Assembly: GCF_003255815.1 (NCBI RefSeq)
Contig: NC_037669.1
Coordinates: 135,247,558-135,311,557, forward strand
Reading direction: 5' to 3'
DNA: 64,000 nt
Origin: Theropithecus gelada
Taxonomy: Eukaryota > Chordata > Mammalia > Primates > Cercopithecidae
Below the pieces are notes generated by a model that was not told the DNA's origin, did no database searches, and saw only the letters and a list, made by a program, of their open reading frames with translations. The position numbers and the translations under genes were made by a program. Positions 56,940 through 64,000 of this stretch are shown here, one piece after another. The first letter of the stretch is position 1; every line of letters begins with the position of its first letter.

Positions 56940-57250
56940 GAGATTTTTAAAAGTATTATCCTGCTTTCCTCTTAACATGGAATTCCCTGCCTCTCAGGAC
57001 ACAAAATCCCTTTCTATAGTATCCGTTGCACTTCTTGATAGTTTCCCAATTTATTTCGTATTCTGGCTACAACTGTTTTCAGTACATGTAATTCCCAAGA
57101 GCACCAAGCACTTGGATGGCATCATTGCTTTGCACAGGTGGTTTCCTTCTGCCTGAAATGCCCTCCCTTAAGCCAGCCTCCTCACTTTATAAGATTTTAA
57201 ACTCTTGTGCTAGAGATTAAGCTATTTTCTGTCATCTCCAAACCCACCTT
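56940..57250 (+). mobile_element. L2 fragment, plus
   Basis: 'ggtggtttccttctgcctgaaatgccctccc' and 'ccagcctcctcactttataagattttaaactc' are L2 3'-region clauses. Confidence 0.6.
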
Positions 57251-57747
57251 TGTCTACCTTGTTTTGTGATGCTCGGGTTGGGACTATGCAAACCACCTTT
57301 CTTTTTTGCTAGCAAAATTCCTTTTGATTTCTGTCTGTGTGGAACACTAAAGGAAGACCACGAGGCATGAGAGGATGAAGGGACTCGTTCCTTCTATTTG
57401 CTTGCTGTTCCAGTCCTTGTTACCTGGTAATGACCCTTTATCGTGACAGCAGCAGGTGTTTCCAGTATCCAGCTTCTTGGCACTCTCATAACCAGGTTTC
57501 ATCCCACCTTCCTCAGAAACACAAGCACCACCGGCTAATGTCCCCTTCCCTGAGGTCTAAGTCTTATGTCTATGAGGTATGTCTTCAAGCTTCTAAATTC
57601 AGATAACCCCAATCTCTTCCTTTTGCTTACTCAGACCTAGGGGGACGCAGCTGCTTCGTGAAGTTACTACCTCTGTGAAACCTCAGTGTGCCCATTGTGC
57701 CTTTTTAGTTCTCCAGATCTGGTTAACCAATTCCCTATATTAAAATT
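57251..57747. other. Unassigned sequence
   Basis: Pyrimidine-rich, possibly an ancient repeat, but not named. Confidence 0.35.
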
Positions 57748-57756
57748 TCTTGGTTG

Positions 57757-57758
<2 letters not shown>

Positions 57759-57791
<33 letters not shown>

Positions 57792-58185
57792 AGACAGAGT
57801 CTTGCTCTGTTGCCCAGGTTGGAGTACATACAGTGGCGCAACCTTGGCTCACTGCAACCTCCACCTCCCGGGTTCAAGCAATTCTCTGCCTCAGTCTCCC
57901 GAGTAGCTGGGAATCTCACTCTGTCGCACAGGCTGGAGTGCAGTGGCGCGATCTCGGCTCACTGCAATCTCCACCTCCCGGGTTCACACCATTCTCCTGC
58001 CTCAGCCTCCCGAGTAGCTGGGACTACAGGCGCCTGCCACGTCGCCCGGCTAATTTTTTGTATTTTTAGTAGAGACGGGGTTTCAACATGTTGGTCAGGC
58101 TGGTCTTGAACTTCTGACCTTGTGATCCGCCTGCCTCGGCCTCCCAAAGTGTTGGATTAACAGGCGTGAGCCACTGCACCTGGCC
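57759..58185 (-). mobile_element. Composite Alu with repeated right-arm segment, reverse
   Basis: After a long T tail the sequence runs through one right-arm stretch (57791-57911, to 'gagtagctggga'). It then jumps back to another right-arm start ('atctcactctgtcgcacaggctgg', 57912) and proceeds normally to the Alu 5' end. Total length is about 427 bp. A single perfect duplication tcttggttgaa (57748-57758, 58186-58196) encloses the whole unit. Confidence 0.93.
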
Positions 58186-58346
58186 TCTTGGTTGAAGTTT
58201 TTTATGTGTTTTTTGTTTTCCAGACTTATAATCATTCTCTATTAAGACTATCTAAGCCATTTTGTCCACTCTCTGCCAAAGCATTTGTTTTTGTACACCT
58301 TGCAGAGGGCTCCTTTGAGGTGCTTATGATACGTATTAGTGTTTTC

Positions 58347-58645
58347 CTTTTTTTTTTTTTTTTTGAGACAGAATCTCGCTCTGTCGCCCAGGCTGGAGTG
58401 CAGTGGCCCTGTCTTGGCTCACTGCAAGCTCCACCTCCCAGGTTCACGCCATTCTCCTGCCTCAGCCTCCCGAGTAGCTGGACTACAGGCGCCCGCCACC
58501 ATGCCCGGCTAATTTCTTGTATTTTTAGTAGAGATGGGGTTTCACCGTGTTAGCCAGGATGGTTTCGATCTCCTGACCTCATGATCTGCCCGCCTCGGCC
58601 TCCCAAAGTGCTGGGATTACAGGCGTGAGCCACCTCACCCGGTCT
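58347..58645 (-). mobile_element. AluY, full length, reverse
   Basis: 'accgtgttagccaggatggtttcgatctcctgacctcatgatc' is Y-type. T tail 58348-58364. A clear target duplication was not found. Confidence 0.93.
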
Positions 58646-58664
58646 ACTATTTTCTTAGATGACA

Positions 58665-58770
58665 GTATCCCTAACACTAGATTGTTAGGGCTCAGAGATA
58701 GAGATCATATTTTATTTATTTTTATATCACCTATGTTCATCAAAGTGAGAACAAACTCAGTAAGTGATCC
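58665..58770 (+). mobile_element. L2 3'-end fragment, plus
   Basis: 'cactagattgttagggctcagagatagagatcatattttatttatttttatatcacc' follows the L2 3' region. Confidence 0.65.
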
Positions 58771-58850
58771 TTAAATTAAATGAACAAACGAATTAATGAA
58801 TATATGACTATTAAATTAAATGAACAAATGAATTAATGAATATATGACTA
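58771..58850. repeat. 40-bp tandem duplication
   Basis: 58771-58810 and 58811-58850 differ at one base (aacg/aatg). The unit begins ttaaattaaatgaac, close to the L2 end. Confidence 0.95.
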
Positions 58851-58959
58851 TGAATGTATTCAATTAATTAAGGAAAACATAACTATATGCATAGACTAGT
58901 CATGCATTGTATCCTGTTCAAACTTAAAATGGCAACTCTTTATATACGGAATAAATTTC

Positions 58960-59215
58960 AAGGCCCCTTTAATTTGGTCCCTGCCTGCCTTTCTGTCTCT
59001 CTCCTACCTCTTTCATCCCAGGCATACTGAATGGATTAGAGCTCCCAGAACACACCCCCACACCTTTGTCCTCACCATCATTTCTTCCTGAAATCCTTAT
59101 TCATGTCTAATTCCTCCAGTACATTGCAAGCTATTTAAGGTACTCCTTTATTTCCATCACCCAGAAGAATCCTGTAATATGGTAGATACTTAATGTGTAA
59201 TTATTAAATAAGCAT
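58960..59215 (+). mobile_element. L2 fragment, plus
   Basis: 'tttaatttggtccctgcctgcctttctgtctctctcctacc…gcaagctatttaaggtactcctttatttcc…atatggtagatacttaatg'. Confidence 0.65.
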
Positions 59216-59254
59216 TTCCATATTGCTGCAGTTCCCATAATGATCCCTTTTGAT

Positions 59255-59400
59255 CCTTGCATGTATTTTATGTAGGTTATATGCCATGGCTTACTTAATC
59301 ACTACTTTATTATTAGATATTAAGATAGTTTCTGATGTTCACTACTATAATTAATTCAAGAGAGCACTTTTTGTACAAGTAGTTTGTTTTCTTATAAAGA
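59255..59400 (+). mobile_element. Old L1M-like fragment (weak)
   Basis: 'ccatggcttacttaatcactac…tattaagatagtttctgatgttcactactataatt' resembles the L1M 3' phrase also seen at 27110-27480. Confidence 0.4.
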
Positions 59401-59444
59401 GAGTTACAATTTTTTTTTTCTTAAAAGAAGGATAGAGCATGAGG

Positions 59445-59473
59445 GGTTTGTTTGTTTGTTTGTTTGTTTGTTT
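59445..59473. repeat. (GTTT)n microsatellite
   Basis: Seven gttt units, not attached to an Alu. Confidence 0.95.
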
Positions 59474-60149
59474 TAAGAATTTTTATTTTTCTCAGTTGGT
59501 GTCAGTGACGGTGGGCCTAAATCCTAGGGGATACTTCTGAGGCCATCGTGTTTTTAGAAGGCCAGTGACATAATCTGACTCACAATAATTTAAAATATTT
59601 CCTTAATGACTTGCAAATCAAGATGCCAATGTCCAAGTATTCCAGATGCAGTAGATCTACATGCCTGAACTTTCATTGTCTCCAGCTTCTCTTTGAGTAC
59701 ACAGATGTAGAATCCAAATAAGTGGCATTTGACTTTGGGAGTGGAGTGGTATAGATTTGAGGAATAGAAATTAAAATGGAACTTAAATTACCATCATCAA
59801 ATCACACCAAAGCTCTTTTTACTCTCTTCATTTGGAAACCTCTGGAAAATAAAGGAATACCTTGATACATAAAACAGAAGCACTCATGAACATTTGTCTT
59901 AAGTAGAAGTAAGTTCTTCTATTGCACTTTTTTTCTAATTGTTTTTCATTTGGCATTGGAGATGTGTTTCCAACTATGACATGAAGTCCAGCCTATTATC
60001 CTTTTCTAAGGTATTTTCTTACTACATAGTTTCAAAGAGGCTTAGAATTTCCAAGTTAGAAGGGAGAGAGACAGATTTAAAAAAAGAGAGAGAGAGAGAG
60101 ATTAAGAGGAGAGTGGTGTAAGCCTAGAATGAACTTCACTTTTAGCTTT
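59474..60149. other. Unassigned unique sequence; short (GA)n
   Basis: Nothing recognised except an agagag run at about 60084-60101. Confidence 0.45.
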
Positions 60150-60232
60150 GGGACATAGACCTTTCTAGACCTGTGTCCTCATCTATAAATTGAGTAGAAG
60201 ATCCCCAAGGATCTGTCTAACTCTGAATGTCC
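60150..60232 (+). mobile_element. MIR-like scrap
   Basis: 'tctagacctgtgtcctcatctataaattgag…aaggatctgtctaactctgaatg'. Confidence 0.45.
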
Positions 60233-61591
60233 TTGTCTTTACATGTTTTAGTCCTAAAAAATGCTCAAACCTCAACTAAGCTCAAATGAGATTTTGACTT
60301 TCCTGAGTCTCAAGAACAAATAGCATAGCCTAACTCCCTTGCAGGTGTAAGTCATCTTGCATTCCCCTCTCCAGATCAAACGAAAAAATAACCCAAAGAA
60401 TTTAACTGCTGTGACTTCTCAGGAAACCTTTCCCTACTTCATTCATTATGATTTGTATGTTCTCCTTCTTCCAAATCTATGTGGAATCTGACTTGAACTC
60501 ATTTTGCACTCTTCGTTGACATAAACTTCTGAAATAAATCTCTTACACCCTGCAAAAGACAACTTTGCCCAATTTAATTTAATGGAAGTGAATGACCCCT
60601 CCTTGCAACTTCTCAAGACTGTTTTTAATTTTATATTGTTGTTGTTGTTTAACTTAGAGTTAAAGAATATCCACTTCAGTTTGAAGAAGATACTCTAGGC
60701 CATTTGACATGTCTCTGGCTCAGTTTGCAGATAATAAAAGAACCACTGTTTCCTCTGCTCCTTCAGGTTCACCCACAATTTATCAGACGAAAAAGCTTTC
60801 ATACAGCCCCATGTTTCATATTCATTCAGCCAGCCAGTTCCTCCAATTTCCTCTCTAAAAGAACATGCAAGCTGTTTATAAAATGCCTCTATTTAGAAGT
60901 TCTCCTTAGGAGGCAAAAGGAAACCTCAAGCTTCTATTGAGTGTTGGCATTCTGCATCTTTGCTTTCAGACAACGTTTGTAAGTAGTGATGAGAATAAAT
61001 AATATATTACTGTTTGAAAGGAGAAAGAGAAGGAGCAAAATGATGCTACTACCCCAAAAGGGATCGGGGTCCTCATCATGGACCTCTGCTGAAGAATAGT
61101 GCTGTTCAAAGGCAATCAGCCCTCTTTGCTACTGACTCATTGACTGGAAGCCAGTACTGCCAGAGTCCAATTTAAGTAACTGAGAGGGATTGTTTTGAAG
61201 GGCAGATAGAGGTCACAAATCAGGGCAGCCCTTATTTGACCATCTCAGCACTTTAGAAATTATGTTAGACCTCTGAAGTGATGAAAATCAGATGGGAATG
61301 TTCAGTAAAGGTAACTAGTCACAATTAGGAAAGCAGATTTCCCCCATACTATTCTCCTTTGGGTGGATTCAAGTGGAGAATGTTTCACAATGTCCAGCTG
61401 ATATGATCAATGATCCAGCAAGTCATGACACAATGCAATGCAAATTTTTAATAGAAGCCAGAATTTGTCATTTAGTTAGAATGCTGCTTAAAATCATCAC
61501 AGTATTCTTTTTATCATAATTATAGCCTCAGGTTAGTTAAGGGCAGGATTTCATTTCTTTGTAATCATGTTCAAGCAATTGTGCACTCCAC
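60233..61591. other. Unassigned, mostly unique sequence
   Basis: No family recognised and no convincing frame. Confidence 0.4.
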
Positions 61592-61644
61592 AGGCAACAA
61601 ACTTTTATTGAACACCTACTATGTGCTAGTCTGTTTCTGATTCA

Positions 61645-61794
61645 GAATCCTAATTCTGGTCCTATTTTTTAAAATAAAAAAATGAAAACTAAAATTTTAT
61701 ACTTTCAGGTTATTTTGCAATTCAGTGGTCTATTATTCTGTGGGCTGGCAGAGAGAAAATTGCCCAGGCAACGTCTACTGCTATTTCAGTCTTT
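61645..61794. repeat. Unidentified interspersed repeat, copy A (in L2)
   Basis: It interrupts an L2 and aligns in the same orientation with 63770-63928. Shared: ctggcagagagaaaattg, 'aatcctaa', and the order of the other clauses. Neither copy matches a family I can name. Confidence 0.75.
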
Positions 61795-62617
61795 AAAAAA
61801 TTAGCTCTGGAGATACAGTCCTGAATAAAAGAGAAAAGTTCCCTGTTCATGTGGAGGTGTCATTCTACAGAGGAAAGCATACAATAAACATGTAAATAAA
61901 CAACTGAACAAAATAATTTTAGATAATTGTAAGTGCTATGAAGAAATTCAAACAGGATGTTGTGATAGAGACTAATAAAGGATAACTACTTTAGGATGGT
62001 CATAGAACAACTGAGGAAGTAACATTTGTGCTTAGACTTAAATAATGAGAAAGACTCCATGGAAAGGCTGGGGGGAAAACCTGGGGAGCAGCAAGGGAAA
62101 CCCCAAAGAGAATAACCTTGGTACGTCCAAAGAATAGGGAGACAACATGACTGCTGGGCTGCAAGTTAGAAGAGACATACGAGGTGGGGGAGTAGAGATT
62201 GGTAGGAGCTAGATAATGCAAGTCCTATTGACCATTGGTAAAATACAACTGGGAAACATTGAGTGATTTCAAGCAAAAGATCAATATTACCTATATTTTA
62301 AATTTATCATTCTGGCTGCCTTATGGGAAACAGATAGAAGCAAGAAGACCAGATTAGAGTAGTTGAGGCAAGAGATTGGTGGCTTAATGTTGGCAATATC
62401 ATGAGGTAAAGTGGATGGATTTGAGATGTTTTGGAGGTAGAATCTGCAAACTTGCTGAAGAATTAGATATAGAGGTGAAGGAAAGGTAGGAAACCAGGAA
62501 AATGTTCAGGTTTGGTAGCGATGTTTACTGAGGTAGAGAACCGAATTCAGGGTGCAAGGGAGGAATAGGTTTGCGATGAAGGTAGGAATCAAGAATTCTT
62601 CTTTGCAGCTCTGTTAC

Positions 62618-62716
62618 AAAGATGTCTGTTGGATATATGACTGGAGATATAAAGATGTCTGTTGGATATCTAACTGGAGATATAAACGTATCTGTTGGAT
62701 ATCTGATTGGAGAAAT
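62618..62716. repeat. 33-bp unit repeated three times
   Basis: 62618-62650, 62651-62683 and 62684-62716 share tctgttggatat and 'ggaga(t/a)at'. A partial fourth unit (gaaggctggagaaata) follows. The unit length, 11 codons, makes the frames here repeat as DWRYKDVCWI. This is local expansion within L2 sequence, which already contains 'ggatatatgagtctgga'. Confidence 0.92.
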
Positions 62717-63447
62717 GAAGGCTGGAGAAATAAGTGGATGTAATTGGTGTGTAAAAGATATATCAAGCTATGGGAGGAGAGAAAAGCAGGCAGCAGAGGG
62801 AGAGAATTTGAGGCTTTCCAACATATAGAGGCCCAGGAGGGTGTGTCAAGGAAATAGATGTAGCATTTAATGTACTCTAAATGGAGGCCAAACCCCAGGC
62901 ATAAGACACATGAGAGAAGGACTCAAATATTGCCTAAACGTGCTGAAAGCTGCAGCACTCTGGCGTGTTAACTTTCTGCTGTGGTGAAAATAAAGATGAA
63001 AATCATTTCATCTGAGTTAGCAAATATTATGGAAAAATAAACGAAGAACTTTATTCCATGAGGGTGTTTATAACAAGTGATCGTCTCCGTATCACTGATG
63101 ACCTCGTAAGCAGTTCTTCACTGAGACTGTGATTTGTCTCAGTATGGGGGTGTCTGCATCCTGGGATGGGTTCAGAGAATTATACAGCACACCTGTGTTT
63201 ACTCAAGATTTTGAGAGTCTTGTTCAGTAATACTGAGTCATATCCCCATGGCTTGTAGAAGTTAAAGATGGGGTGGGGATCTTACATATGGGTGTAAAAT
63301 CTCTGGATTAGTTTTACAGATGGGATGGTTCAGTCTAATTAGTTCTTTGTAACCAAGTCCTTAGAAGTCTTCTACAGGGACTTTTCTCACGTTCATATGA
63401 TAAGTGAGGCATGCCAAAGCCAACCAGTCCAGGTTGGCTTGCCTGAG

Positions 63448-63715
63448 AGGCAAGCATGGCATTTGGAGCCAGGCCCATCTCTGTTCAAATCCCAGCTCTG
63501 CCACTTTCTGGCTGTGTGTCCTGAGACAAGTTATCCAAGTCCTCCAATTTCCAGTTTCCTCATCTGTAAGATGATGACAACACTTCACTAGCTTCTTGTG
63601 AGATTTAATGAGGTACCATATGCTGATTGACTAGTGTCACTAGACTAGGTACCATGTGCCTAGTTCCTTAGCGAGTAGGTAGGAGGTGCTTAATAAATTC
63701 TGGTCTCTTCTCTGT
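63448..63715 (+). mobile_element. MIR, full length
   Basis: Well preserved: 'gcatttggagccaggcc', 'ttcaaatcccagctctgccac', 'ctgtgtgtcctgagacaagttatcc', 'agtttcctcatctgtaagatgatg', and the 3' end 'ggaggtgcttaataaat'. Confidence 0.92.
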
Positions 63716-63769
63716 CTTTTAATCTCAATGGTTCGTGGGCAAACACTACAACCTACGATAACCCCAAGA

Positions 63770-63928
63770 AATCCTAACTGTGGCCCCATTGGCTACATTA
63801 TTTTTTGAATGCAAAAATTAAAGCTAAAATGTTACACTTTTAGGTCATTTCCTGAGTCTATGGTCCTTTTAATGAGCTGGCAGAGAGAAAATTGGCCAGG
63901 CAATTTCATTGCTTTCAGTCTGAGAAAG
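63770..63928. repeat. Unidentified interspersed repeat, copy B
   Basis: Second copy of the repeat at 61645-61794, same orientation, about 2.1 kb apart; ends near 'gctttcagtctgagaaag'. Confidence 0.75.
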
Positions 63929-64000
63929 ATTCTCAGTCAGTGAGCAGCATTCTTTCTAGGTCTGGTTCATTTCTTCAACATTGCTATGGTGCTAGTAACT

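Larger units (their letters stand above)
61592..62830 (-). mobile_element. L2 LINE, long reverse copy, with an inserted repeat
   Basis: Starts with the reversed L2 end ('caacaaacttttattgaacacctactatgtgctag'), is interrupted at about 61630-61800, and resumes 'ctctggagatacagtcctgaat'. It runs on through reversed L2 coding-region clauses ('cattctggctgccttatgg', 'gagattggtggcttaatg', 'gatgttttggaggtagaatctgc') to about 62830. A 33-bp unit is repeated inside. Confidence 0.85.

Noticed and set aside
1..64000. CRISPR arrays, operons, phage or toxin-antitoxin systems
   Set aside because: No regularly spaced repeats, ribosome-binding-site/gene packing or prokaryotic gene families were seen; the DNA is clearly primate nuclear sequence.

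Overview
The window reads as nuclear DNA of a primate, most likely human. About twenty Alu elements are present, including 5'-truncated and complete AluY-like copies, along with solo THE1, MLT1 and MLT2-type LTRs, MER5A, Tigger/pogo relics, and many old MIR and L2 fragments. There is no bacterial-style gene packing. The small ORFs found everywhere in the window are chance frames or run through Alu and L2 sequence, and I recognise no intact protein-coding gene. All family names come from memory of consensus sequences and no search was run.

Layout. 1-730 holds an AluS and a (GGGA)n tract that is broken by a single N and flanked by an exact 96-bp duplication. About 730-5384 looks like the 3' part of an old endogenous retrovirus: degenerate internal sequence, a polypurine tract and an LTR, the LTR carrying a THE1 LTR insertion. 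5.65-6.8 kb has L2 and Tigger2-like relics. 7.1-11.4 kb is the most gene-like part: a CpG island (about 9.66-10.42 kb) with a perfect CRE palindrome, a strong minus-strand splice donor at its edge, exon-like segments at 7110-7182 and 8427-8576 (minus), and another at 11277-11399 (plus). This would fit a divergent promoter, but no complete reading frame can be assembled. A second CpG island (about 17.3-18.5 kb) carries GC boxes, a (GGGGCA)5 G-quadruplex-type repeat and a CTCF-like motif, with no recognisable gene.

19-20.1 kb has three adjacent Alus, two of which are copies of one another by local duplication. 20-31 kb is mostly unique sequence with MIR, L2, L1, MLT1 and MER5A remnants and a weak U2-like pseudogene. 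31.7-34.2 kb is a nested stack: an L2 broken by a THE1 LTR and by another LTR, the latter broken by an AluY. 36.2-37.5 kb is a Tigger-like transposon with recognisable terminal inverted repeats and an AluS inside. 38-49.3 kb has further Alus, L2, LTRs, MLT2, MER2 and a hAT-like element. 50.25-50.74 kb contains a long inverted repeat. 54.47-56.24 kb and 61.6-62.8 kb are long minus-strand L2 copies that include reverse-transcriptase-derived sequence. 57.76-58.65 kb has a composite Alu and an AluY.

No CRISPR array, tRNA, rRNA or operon is present. The items most worth checking are the possible 15-nt microexon (35369-35383, minus), the exon-like segments around the first CpG island, the inverted repeat, the duplicated Alu segment, and the N-flanking duplication that may be an assembly artefact.
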